Positions 26,441 to 35,880 of a stretch of DNA of 45,804 bases are shown one piece after another. The notes beneath the pieces are model-generated. The model was not told the origin of the DNA and did not search any database. It saw only the letters and a list, made by a program, of their open reading frames with translations. Every line of letters begins with the position of its first letter. Position 1 is the first letter of the stretch. Made by a program: the position numbers and the translations under genes. The DNA is from Poronia punctata (taxonomy: Eukaryota > Ascomycota > Sordariomycetes > Xylariales > Xylariaceae). Location of the stretch: the NCBI GenBank assembly GCA_022579005.1, contig MU401716.1, positions 1 through 45,804 of the forward strand. The letters are read 5' to 3'.

Positions 26441-29400
26441 AAGCGGCTTAAATAATAAGCTTAACGCTTTTTTATATATAAAATATATATAAAAGTTATT
26501 ATTAAATAAGTAGTTACTTTATAGCTAAGCTAAAAAAGCAGCAAAAGTAATAAATATAAGCTAGCTAATAATTTAAAATAAAAAGCTTTTAAAAAAGTTT
26601 AAAGTTTTTAATTATAAAAACCTAGCTAAACTTTAAAGTATTGCTTTAAAAAAACATTATTTATACTAAAGTAGTAGTAATAATATAAAATAAGTTATTT
26701 ATATTTTTTACTAGCTTAAGCTTAAAAGTTTTTATTAAAAAATGCTAACTAAACTTATAAAAAGCGCTTATATTTTATAATTACTTATAAGTACTAAACT
26801 AAAAGCTATTATATAAAATATTAATATAAAACGTTTATAACTTTTATATTACTAAGTACTTAAAGTGTAAGTTTACTATTATAATTTTTTTATAAAAGTT
26901 TTATTAGCTACTTTTTTTTTTAAACGTTTATAAGTTTTTAAAAAACTATAACATTTATAAAAAGAAATAGAAAAAAACTAGTAATAAGCTTTTTTTAAGC
27001 TGCTTTTAATACTATAACAATACTAAAGTAAGCTTTTTATTAATTTTATAATAAATTTTATAATAAAAAACTTAAAAAACTTAATATTTTTAATAGTTAT
27101 TACTAATAAGCTAAGCAAAAATATTATACTTAAAGCAATATATATAATAAATATAAAAGCTTATACTAAGCGCTTTATAATAAACTACTAGTAGTTTTAT
27201 AACTTTTTAGTAGCTATTATTAATAATTAAAAGTTTAATTAAATAAGTAAATTTTAAACTAAACTTTGCTTATTAATAAGTATTAAATAGCGCTTATTTA
27301 CTATATACTATTTAAAAAAAACAAAGCTATAAAAAAGCTAATTAAAAATTGTTAATATACTTTTAAGCTTTTATTATATATATATAATATAATTAAGCTA
27401 AGTTATTACTAAATAGAATGCTTATAATTAATAACTATAATATTACTATTATTAGCTTAAGCTTTTTTTTATAATTTATAAATACTATATTAATATAGTA
27501 TTATTAGTTTATTTTAGCACATTGCTTATAAAAAACTTATAAGTATATACTAAGCGTTTTATATAAAAGCTTTAAAAAAGCATAAGTTTTACTTAGTTAA
27601 TAATAGCTATAATATAGTAGTATATAAAAAAATTAGCTAACTAATATTAAAAGCTAGCAAAAACGTTTTATATAAAGTAAATAATATAGCTTTTACTAAA
27701 AAATATAATTACTTTATAACTTTTATAAAAGTTAGCTTAGCTATATATTAAGTATATAAGTATAAAGGTTATAAGCTTTTAAATAATAAAATTAAATACT
27801 TTATAAAGTATTTATAATAAATTTTATATAAAGCTTATATATAGTATAAAGAATAATTTTTTTTAAGTATAAAATAATACTTAGCTACTTTTATTATTAT
27901 AAAGCATTAATAAAATAAAAAATAAATAAAAAGTAAAATTAATTTTTTATACTTTTTAAATAAAAAGCAGCTTATAAGCATAGCAGTAACTGCTTATAAA
28001 GTAAAAAAAGCATGCCGTTTTTATTAAAAAGCTTTTAAAAAAACTTTTTAAAAATTATAATACTAAATAAATTTAAAAAATATTATAAAAATATAATAAA
28101 AATATAATAAAAAACAATAAGCCTAGTGCTATATTACTTAGGTTATGCTTATAAAAAATATAAAAAGCGCAAGCTTTAGCTTATAAACTAAGTATAAGCA
28201 GTATTTAGTTAGTAATAACTTTTTTATGTTTATTTTTTACTTTTTTTTACCTTTTTTTTATATTATATAAGTAACTTTTAAGCGTTTTATATAATATACT
28301 TAACTTTAAGCTATACTATTTTTGCTTTTTCTTTTGCTAATATATAAGCATATATAAAAAAGCTTAAGCATTTTTTTTATAATATAAATAAAAGCAATAG
28401 CTAAGCTGCTTATACCTTAATTAATAAACGTTTTAATTAAGTAAAAAAAGTTTATAAGGTTAAACTAAAATAAAGTTAGCGCTTATAAGTAATATATAAT
28501 ATATAAAAAAAGTACTTATATAGTAATATTTTTTAGCTTTAATATAAGTAATATTAATAAATACGCTAATAATAGCTAAATAAATTAAAATAGTTAATAT
28601 TTACTATAATAGTAAATAATATATAAAAAGCTAAAAAAAGCTAAAAGGCTATTTATAACTACTTTAAAATTATTATAAAGTTAAATTAAGCAATAAAAAA
28701 ACATATTATTAGTAATTTTTTAAGCTATAATAAATACTTATAAAAAAGTTAAAATAAACTTTAAAAAAGCTTATATACTATTTATTAAAGTTATTACTAT
28801 TATTTAAAGCAGCTATTATTTTATTATAAAACTAAAAAATAAGCAGCTACTTATTATTTAAAAGCTGCTTATAAGTTAGTTATATATTACTTTTAAAAAT
28901 TAGTACTTATATTATTATAAGTTTTAAAATAGCTATTATAATATAAATAATATAAAGCTTAAAAGTTTTTTAAAGTTAGCTTAAAATAAATATAAAATAA
29001 GTTTATAAAAAACTTATTAAAATAATAGTAGCAAAATAAGTAAAAGTAGTTTATAGCAATATAATAAGTATAGCGTATATAAAGTAGCTTATAAGTTTTT
29101 TTAAGCTAAAATATAAGCATTATTTAAAGTTTAAAGTTTTTATTATTTATTTAGCTATTTACTAAGCGCTTAAAAAGTAAAACGCTTATAAGTAATAAAG
29201 CTAATATTAAGCTAGTTATAAGCAATATATAAAATATATAAAGATAATATTAAAAAATTATAAATATTAACTTTTAGCATAGTTAGCGCGCTACTTATAA
29301 ATAATATATACGCTTTATACTTTATAGCACTTACTTAATACGCTTATAAGCAAAGCACTATTAACTAGTAGCTTAAGCACTAAAGTACTTGCTTTAATAT

Positions 29401-29735
29401 TATAATATTACGTATAGGTTTTTTATATAAAGTATATATAAGTAAATAAGGTTATAAAAAGGTAAAAAAAAGTTAAAGGAAAAAAAAAACCAAAAATTAA
29501 AATTTACTTACTTACTTTATAATTAAATTTAAAAAAAAAAACCTTAAAAAAGCCTTTTTATATTTAAAATAAGTAGGTTTTACTTTTAGCTAAATAACTA
29601 CGCTAGCGCTTATATAAGTGTTATTTTGCTAGTTTTTATAAATAAGTAACTGCTTTTTTTTTATAAGCGCTATAAAGCAATTACTATTTTTTAAGAAAAA
29701 TTCTTTTAGCTAAAGCAATTAAAAAAAAAATCTTA

Positions 29736-29961
29736 TATTATAAGCTAAAAGCTTATATAGTTATTATACTAGCACTTTAGCTAGTACTTTGCGCTATGCT
29801 TATAAGCTATATGCAAAGCGCTTAAATAAAATAACAAGTTAGCTATATAGTTACATATAAGTAGTACATATATATCTTATTAAAGTTTCTATTTTTTTTG
29901 TTAAAAATAAACTTTACTTAGACTATACTAATAAGTGTACTATTGCTATAGCCTTATTATA
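29736..29961 (+). repeat. 3-prime LTR of element III
   Basis: 226 bp, direct repeat of 23,054-23,278. Differences are mostly C-to-T and G-to-A relative to the left copy (for example TTGCGCTACGC to TTGCGCTATGC), so this copy is the more mutated. It is followed by the target duplication ATAAC. Confidence 0.85.
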
Positions 29962-30541
29962 ATAACCTATTATTAAAGCAAAAGTTAAAAACCCTTAAAA
30001 GTAAAGCAATTATACTATTAAGCAAAATAAAGTTTATAATAAAGCAATATACATGTTTAAGCTATATTAAAGAAATTATAATATAAAGTTAATTAAAAAG
30101 GTTAAAATATAAACAATAAGTAATATTTTATAAAAAGCTTTAAAAACAATATAAAATTACTAATTCTTTTTTATAAATAATACTTTAAAGCAGCTAAGCT
30201 ACTACTATGCTTACTTAAATAGCTTAAAACAATAGCGCATAATGAATTTAATAAATTATATATTAATAATAATAAAACCATATAAGCTATATTAAAAAAA
30301 CTATATAAAAAAACGTATAATATAATAAAAACTACTTTATACAATTAAACTATTATAATTAGTTATAAAAAAACTAGCACTATAGTATAATAATATAAAG
30401 GCTTAAGCTATTATAGTAATAATAAATACTTAAAGCAATTCTTTTTAACTAAAAAGCAACTAATTCAAAAAACTTAAAAATACTAGTTTAAAGCTAGTCT
30501 ATGCTTTAAAACAAGTTAATTTTTTCTTTTTTAAAGAAAAT

Positions 30542-30787
30542 AGTTATAAATTAGTTAATAATAATATAGCTAATTAAGTAGCTTATAGCTATTACTTCTT
30601 TTAAACAATAAATGCTAAAACCTGCACTTATAAATAGCTATAGCATTACTAGTTAATATATATATAAGTTTATACCTTTAATAAGAGATTAAAGGCTTTT
30701 TCTTCTTTTTCTCTTTACTTTAAAATTTCTAGCAATAAATCAAGTTACTTTTAAAAGACTTGCTTTTTTTATAACCTAATTATAATA
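30542..30787 (+). repeat. 3-prime LTR of element I
   Basis: 246 bp, direct repeat of 9,351-9,597, starting AGTTATAAATTAG and ending ATTATAATA, followed directly by AGTAT. Its upstream neighbour (about 30,170-30,541) matches the sequence beside the left LTR of element II, as expected for two copies of one family. Confidence 0.85.
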
Positions 30788-30820
30788 AGTATACCTTTTA
30801 TAATATAGTTATAAAGTTAA

Positions 30821-30940
30821 TAATAAATTAAATAATAAATTAAATAATAAATTAAATAATAAATTAAATAATAAATTAAATAATAAATTAAATAATAAAT
30901 TAAATAATGAATTTAATAATAAATTTAATAGTAAACTTAA
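30821..30940. repeat. 12-bp minisatellite, 10 copies
   Basis: Unit TAATAAATTAAA. Seven perfect tandem copies (30,821-30,904) are followed by three diverging ones: TAATGAATTTAA, TAATAAATTTAA and TAGTAAACTTAA. It lies just outside element I in AT-rich DNA. No function is evident. Confidence 0.9.
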
Positions 30941-31333
30941 TTATTAATAAGTTAAATAGATTATATATAATTAATAAATTTAAGCTTTATAAGCTAAGTT
31001 TTTTTTTATAAAAAATAATAAAGTTAAAATAGCTATATAAAATGTTAAAAATAAAAAAACCAAAAATAAGTAATAGTTAAAAAAATCTTTTTATAATATA
31101 AGTAAAAAGTATATATTATACTATATTTAATAAAGGTTTTATATTATTTTTATATGTTTTTAAAAGATATAGTATTTATTTAATTTTACTTTATTTAAGC
31201 TAACTTAATATTTTAACTTTATAGTTATGCTAGCTTTATAAGCGGTTCTTAGTAACGCTAAAGCTATAAATAATACTAGCAATGTTACAATATGTTTTAT
31301 TTTTACTATAATATATATTATAGGTTATTTAAA

Positions 31334-31715
31334 GAGAAATTTTAATAAGCACTTATAAATTATTATTAAAGCACTTATATATTTTTTTACTATATTAAAG
31401 CACTTATATATTTTTTACTATATTAAAGCTAGCTTTTTTAAGTTTTTTTATTTAACTATATAATAACTTAAATATATATTTAAAATAGTAAATATATAAA
31501 ATACTTTAGCTTTAATTTATAAGGTTTTCTTTAATTTTCTTTTCTTTTTTTATAGCTTATACTAATGCTTTTATAAAAAGCAATAAAAGATATAATGTAT
31601 ATAAGGTTTTTAAATACTATATAGGTTAATTTTATTAATTTTATATTATTTAATTAAATAAAAAATAAATAAGGTGTTTTAATAGTAATTTATAAGTGCT
31701 TTATTAGAAATTCTC
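31334..31715. mobile_element. MITE-like element 1, 382 bp
   Basis: The left end GAGAAATTTTAATAAGCAC and the reverse complement of the right end, GAGAATTTCTAATAAAGCAC, form inverted repeats that continue for roughly 45-50 bp. Flanking 8-mers are TATTTAAA (31,326-31,333) and TTTTTAAA (31,716-31,723), 7 of 8 identical. There is no coding capacity. The left half holds a tandem duplication of about 29 bp (31,368-31,424). The ends resemble those of the element at 31,815-32,187 (GAGAATT, then GCAC and TAT), so they are probably one family. An 8-bp duplication is typical of hAT transposons, but that is inference. Confidence 0.65.
31368..31424. repeat. Tandem duplication of 28-29 bp
   Basis: The sequence starting AAAGCACTTATATATTTTTT and ending ACTATATT occurs twice, back to back (31,368-31,396 and 31,397-31,424), inside MITE-like element 1 next to its left terminal repeat. 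It is almost perfect, so it is probably more recent than the surrounding decay. Confidence 0.85.
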
Positions 31716-31814
31716 TTTTTAAAATAATATAGCTAAAATTAGTCTTTATAAGTGCTAAATGCTAAAAAAAACCTTTTAATAAAATTTAAAATATCTTTAT
31801 AATAGTATATTTTT

Positions 31815-32187
31815 AAGAGTTGTTAAAAGGGCACCTATTTAGTTTACTTTTTATAAGCACTTATTTACTTTTAAACATAATAAGTAATAAATAAAAAGTA
31901 GATTATATAGTTGCTTTATAAAATTTACTACCTAGCAAAGTATATAAAACCTTTTTTTAATGCTTTTTACTAGTTAGACTGCATGCTATATTAAAAAGCA
32001 AATATTGTAGCTAATTTAGTTGCTTATAGCAACGGCTTATAACCAAGCAAGTAGCAAGGTTTGCAATAGCTTTGTTGCAGCAGTGCTGGCAGCGATTGTA
32101 AAAAGTAAGTCTGCTAGCTGCGGCGGCCAGAACTGGGGTGGGTGCCTGGGCAATTCACGCTAGATAGGTGCCCCCCTAACAATTCTC
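31815..32187. mobile_element. MITE-like element 2, 373 bp, spanning the decay boundary
   Basis: It is flanked by a perfect 8-bp duplication ATATTTTT (31,807-31,814 and 32,188-32,195). The left end AAGAGTTGTTAAAAGGGCAC and the reverse complement of the right end GAGAATTGTTAGGGGGGCAC form a TIR of about 50 bp. Its differences are almost all A for G or T for C in the left copy. The left half is AT-rich and mutated; the right half (from about 32,030) is normal and GC-rich. There is no reading frame. The 8-bp duplication suggests hAT-type mobilisation; no transposase is present to confirm this. Confidence 0.75.
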
Positions 32188-32195
32188 ATATTTTT

Positions 32196-32879
32196 GTCCA
32201 CAGGCAGAAATTGGCTAACGGCTTTTGGACGGTTTTCTCCTATGTGTAGAAAAACCGGGATAGCATTATAAAACAGGAACAGGAACAGGAACAATTTTTA
32301 CCCTTTGTAAACTCGGGCATAAAGATGGGGTGTGGCATGATTTGTTCATCCTATTCGGGTTTCTATTCAGCCGTTGCCCTTATTTTACGCCTTTTAACAC
32401 ACCGCGTTGTTATTATAAAACCTGCTGACTGTTATAGAAATGACCAGCAAAGATGTCAGCTCGGAGACTAACTTGACCTTTACAGTATAAAGGCTCGGTA
32501 TGATTTATAATGCCCGGTTAACTCAATCTTCCGATCGGACTATATGTCCTGCAATCGTGCGTCTGTCTAAAACCAATAGGGGCCAACATAGAAGAGGTTA
32601 GGAGAGACTCGGGAGGGAGAATGTCAAAAAGGTTCCGCTGGCACTTTAATGTAATCACACATTCGTCTACTAGAGCTGCTCTCTCCCACCTTATATATAT
32701 GAGTACCAGCTGCTACGACTGCAGTAGTCTATTATTGACTTAACAATCAGATCCCACCATATTCCTGTCTACCCCATAGCATATTCATAGCCAGCTGGGG
32801 ACCTGCCTCATCCGCGTTCTCACGGTCACGAGCAACTCCCCGTACATGACAGTACGTCGTCCGGTCAAGAAAGCCCACA
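32196..32879 (+). promoter_or_regulatory. Upstream region of the MAPEG gene
   Basis: 684 bp of normal composition between MITE-like element 2 and the start codon at 32,880. It contains three tandem CAGGAA units (32,274-32,291) and a TATA-like stretch TTATATATAT at 32,691-32,700, about 180 bp upstream of the ATG. The 192-bp minus-strand frame overlapping the first exon is not a credible gene. Promoter function is inferred from position only. Confidence 0.4.
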
Positions 32880-33440
32880 ATGTCCTTTGTTGTTGAAGTG
32901 CCTAAGGAGTACGGGTAAGTGACCATGCTTATAAACAATATATCGACCTCTGTGCTGGGTGACCCATGCCTTCATAGGCGCGGCTCTGTTGATCTGCTGA
33001 TGTCATCACCTAACTCCATCGCTAGTTACGTCCTAGCCGCTGCTACGTCAAGCCTATTCGTCAACACTTACCACAAGATTTTGAGCTCGAAAGCGCGTAA
33101 CGCAAGCGGTATCAAGCACCCGACGCCGTACGCCACGCAGGAGCAAGCCGACAAGGACCCCAGAGCTTTCAAGTTTAACCTGGCCCAGCGCGCACACGCC
33201 AACTTCGGCGAGAATCTAACGTCCTTCCTCGTCGCCTTGCTGGTCGCTGGCTTACGATATCCAAGCCCGACCGCTTATGCAGGGGCGGCTTGGGTCGCCG
33301 GCCGCCTCGGTTACGCCTACGGCTATACCAACTTGGGTCCCGGAGGCCGCCGGCCTGGGTATCTCATCTCTCAGGTTGCCAAGCTGGCCCTGACTACCAT
33401 GGCTGTTCTGACCTGCTACAATATGGTGCAGGCCGCTTAA
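32880..33440 (+). CDS. MAPEG family protein, microsomal glutathione S-transferase 3-like
   Basis: A small integral membrane protein of the endoplasmic reticulum. MGST3-type members conjugate glutathione to, or reduce, lipid hydroperoxides. I join two exons: 32,880-32,914 and 33,026-33,440. The intron (111 nt) starts GTAAGT, has a CTAAC branch site at about 33,010 and ends CTAG. The spliced product is 149 aa, the usual family size, and begins MSFVVEVPKEYGYVLA, the typical fungal MGST3 N terminus. Motifs seen are FNLAQRAHANFGEN, the glutathione-binding MAPEG signature region, and AGRLGYAYGY near residue 104. Three or four hydrophobic helices are apparent. A later ATG at 32,922 would start inside the intron and give an unrelated N terminus. 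The gene converges on ECM14. Enzyme activity is inferred from the family; some fungal members are untested. Confidence 0.93.
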
Positions 33441-34200
33441 ATTGTTGTGTGGGCTTACGCACGTACAACAGCGCGTGTAAATTAGTAGGCGCCGCTTCAT
33501 GTGGCTGGAAGATGTGTATACTGTGTGGAGAGCAAAGAGAGGAAGGGTCCTGTAAAGTGTACAAAATATGTCCGCGGTATGCGAGCGCTACACGTGTGAT
33601 CCTTCGAGGCACACTGAATTGTGTCCTCCTTGGAGGGTACAGGTGGTTTGGATGAGGATTATCCGAGACTCTCCACGTACAATAAGGCAGGGGCGGCATC
33701 ACCACGACCTAAATATACGATGAAAGAATGCTCTCCCCAAAGGCTGCCTTGCTTGATCTTGATAGACGCCGTTTGCGAACCGATAAGCTTACAACCCACC
33801 CATGTGAACCTTATGGCCAACGCCATGACTGTATGTCTACACCGCATTTGCACGACGCGTACACGTAAACCGTGCTATGTGTCGATTACGAAGTACATAG
33901 ACTTTGAAAGGCTATCTATATGTTGCCCGGGTTCCTGCCTTGGCGTACTTATTATCTCTGCTGATTTTACGCACTTTTCGCCGTCGGTGATGAAGAGGCC
34001 TCCATCGTCATCTCCGTGGCTTTTTGGCTGTCGCTTCGCTCTCATAGAGCGGATCTTGCGCAAGTGCCCCGTTAAGGACCAAGGCGTCCCCTAGTGCCAG
34101 CTCATGGCCATTATTCCCAAGCACTAATCCGGATCGGTTAGCAATCAGCCCTGTCGTGCGTGCTCGAGCTGTCACAGCAAAGTTGCCAAAATTGGGAAAG
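33441..34200. other. Intergenic region between convergent genes
   Basis: About 760 bp between the stop codons of the MAPEG gene (+) and ECM14 (-), presumably both 3-prime UTRs. Open frames here (the longest is 157 codons at 33,621-34,094, +) have no recognisable motif and overlap shorter frames on the other strand. I see no RNA gene. Confidence 0.5.
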
Positions 34201-35880
34201 CTATCGCGAGGAAAGGTATCGCTTACAGTAGTCGCCTAGGTATTTCATGGCCTGGAAGACCTCCTCGCCAGTGGGAACAATATTGGTGCTCGGGACGAGG
34301 AAACCGTAGCTCCCGGTATCTCTCAGCTTGAGCTGGTAACTGTAATGCGCACCCAATTCATGGTAAACATAGTCAACCGCTGACCCGCCTCGGGCCTCAG
34401 TCCGGCTTCTCGCTTGGTCTGTTGGCGGAGATACGGCACCCTCACACGCCGACGTTACACTATAAACTTCTCCGTTCGAGAGTCTCATGTGCTTGGCCAA
34501 ATTCATCGCCACTTCTTCCAAGGTTTCAATGTTTGGAGGCTGGACAGTGCACGAAAATGAGTACGGTACTAGCACCTGTTGAGAATAGGAGTGTAGGTCG
34601 AGGTAGCCCACGAATTTGAAGCCGTTTCTCGTCTCGTTCTTAGCCCATTGTGCAAATTGAGCAGCCTCGACGGCTTGGAATGGTTCATCACCTCCATAGC
34701 TTTCAGAACAAGGGTCGGTCTGGTGCTCTGCCGAATCCCACTGGTACGAGAAGGAATGGTCGAGGTCAAGACCACGGCAGTATGGCATCTTAGTTCGCTG
34801 CCGCGATTTGCGCCAGAGCCGGTCAACTTCCCAGGTATACTCATATCCATCAGGGTTCAAGACTGGGACGAAAACCAAGTCGAAACGCTCAAGGATCCTA
34901 TTGACCAGTGGGTCCTTGTCGATGGAGCGAATGAAGGACCAGGCAGCATAACTAGCGGAGCTCGTAGAGATCCATTCCCTCGCATGCGCGCCGCCCGTAA
35001 CCAAGAGGATCTCCCGGCGGCGACCGGGGGCAATCTCTTCGGGCCGCATGCCGACTCGCAGCGCCGGGATATCCCGCCCCTCGTATGACTTACCAATACT
35101 GATCATCTTGACGAAGCCGCGACCCCGGAACATGGAATCGACCAAGCGCATCCAGGCAAGCAAGACGGAATAGGGCTGGTAGTTCTGGAAGAAGACATCT
35201 ATGACGTCCTGGTTCCTGTGAGGAGCATCGCTTGTGCTCTGGGAGTCGGTACCAAGGGCATGTAGTCGCATGGCGTCAGTGTCGAAACTACTCTTGTAGA
35301 GGGGATATGTGGCAATAGCAAGGCGAGCAAGGTCTGGAATCAGCACGGAATGGCGTTCCCGGAGAGAGGCGGGCAGGGCGCGGGTTACATAACGAACCCG
35401 ACGGCTGGGAAGGCGAATGTCGACGTGATTATCAGTGAAGTCCCAAACATCAAGCAACATGCGGTCGATGACACTACGCAGAGCTGCTTCGTGTTGAGCA
35501 TCAGAGATGTTGAAGCGAATCACCAATTGATCCCCATAGCTCTGCAAGGTCTCCACAAGCTTCGGGCGGTCACCTGCCCATGGAGACAGACTGTCGCTTG
35601 CTGAGGGACGAGAAGGCGAGGGCCAGAGTGAGGAGTTAAGGCGAAACAGCCGTCGCCAGGAGGAGCTTGAAGATTGGGCAATGGCTTGGTTATATGTTTG
35701 CCGTCGTGACCCGGGGTTGGGCTGCTGTGGGATACTGGCAACATCATTCGGGCCTTGGATCGGAGCAAGACTGAGGATGCTCAAGGCACTGCCTAGTTCA
35801 AGGCCCGTTAGACATAGAAGGATGGCTACAAGGACGAAGGACAAGCCGTAATGTGTTGTCCGCATCGCACCACGCCGCAT
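34201..35880 (-). CDS. ECM14: Inactive metallocarboxypeptidase Ecm14 (M14A pseudoenzyme)
   Basis: A secreted or vacuolar protein of the zinc carboxypeptidase fold; yeast Ecm14 is linked to cell-wall and vacuolar processes. It has a single exon and 559 aa, typical for filamentous fungi. An N-terminal hydrophobic signal covers about residues 11-33, followed by a low-complexity linker. A carboxypeptidase propeptide (about 105-195) and the M14 catalytic fold (about 225-555) follow. The zinc ligands are kept: H299 and E302 in HAREW, and H430 in LDLHSYS. The substrate-binding Asn-Arg pair is DH (374-375, LDLDHSF). The catalytic Glu before LRDTG is Lys518. These replacements define the Ecm14 branch, so no peptidase activity is expected. 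It is transcribed away from the Sec7 gene. The start is the first ATG; a second at codon 6 would also keep the signal. Confidence 0.95.
   Translation of the reverse strand: MRRGAMRTTHYGLSFVLVAILLCLTGLELGSALSILSLAPIQGPNDVASIPQQPNPGSRRQTYNQAIAQSSSSSWRRLFRLNSSLWPSPSRPSASDSLSPWAGDRPKLVETLQSYGDQLVIRFNISDAQHEAALRSVIDRMLLDVWDFTDNHVDIRLPSRRVRYVTRALPASLRERHSVLIPDLARLAIATYPLYKSSFDTDAMRLHALGTDSQSTSDAPHRNQDVIDVFFQNYQPYSVLLAWMRLVDSMFRGRGFVKMISIGKSYEGRDIPALRVGMRPEEIAPGRRREILLVTGGAHAREWISTSSASYAAWSFIRSIDKDPLVNRILERFDLVFVPVLNPDGYEYTWEVDRLWRKSRQRTKMPYCRGLDLDHSFSYQWDSAEHQTDPCSESYGGDEPFQAVEAAQFAQWAKNETRNGFKFVGYLDLHSYSQQVLVPYSFSCTVQPPNIETLEEVAMNLAKHMRLSNGEVYSVTSACEGAVSPPTDQARSRTEARGGSAVDYVYHELGAHYSYQLKLRDTGSYGFLVPSTNIVPTGEEVFQAMKYLGDYCKRYLSSR

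Larger units (their letters stand above)
23054..29961 (+). mobile_element. Gypsy-type LTR retrotransposon, element III (inserted in I)
   Basis: LTRs 23,054-23,278 and 29,736-29,961 are direct repeats flanked by ATAAC at 23,049-23,053 and 29,962-29,966. Total length is 6,908 bp. The + strand has a decayed reverse transcriptase (25,561-25,745) and RNase H (about 26,290-26,440) with motifs different from those of I and II, so it is another gypsy-type family. No intact frame remains. It is inserted in the stretch of element I between integrase and the 3-prime LTR. Confidence 0.85.
9351..30787 (+). mobile_element. Gypsy-type LTR retrotransposon, element I (nested host)
   Basis: LTRs at 9,351-9,597 and 30,542-30,787 are direct repeats and are flanked by the same 5-bp target duplication AGTAT (9,346-9,350 and 30,788-30,792). 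The span of 21.4 kb includes element II (7,532 bp plus ACTAT) and element III (6,908 bp plus ATAAC). Removing them leaves about 6,987 bp, normal for a gypsy-type element. Pol order on the + strand is reverse transcriptase, RNase H, integrase. The integrase reading resumes at 22,166 directly after element II. All coding regions are destroyed by RIP-type transitions. Gag and protease (about 9,600-12,900) were not recognised. Confidence 0.85.

Noticed and set aside
1..32000. Mitochondrial or plasmid DNA as an explanation for the AT-rich block
   Set aside because: No mitochondrial genes, rRNA or tRNA are seen, while degraded copia and gypsy pol motifs, LTRs and target duplications are, and the block joins nuclear spliceosomal-intron genes without a break.
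32922..33440. MAPEG protein starting from an ATG inside the intron
   Set aside because: It gives a non-family N terminus and ignores a perfect splice join to a conserved 35-nt first exon.
33621..34094. 157-codon open frame on the + strand
   Set aside because: No recognisable motif, located in the region between convergent genes, and overlapped by similar frames on the other strand.
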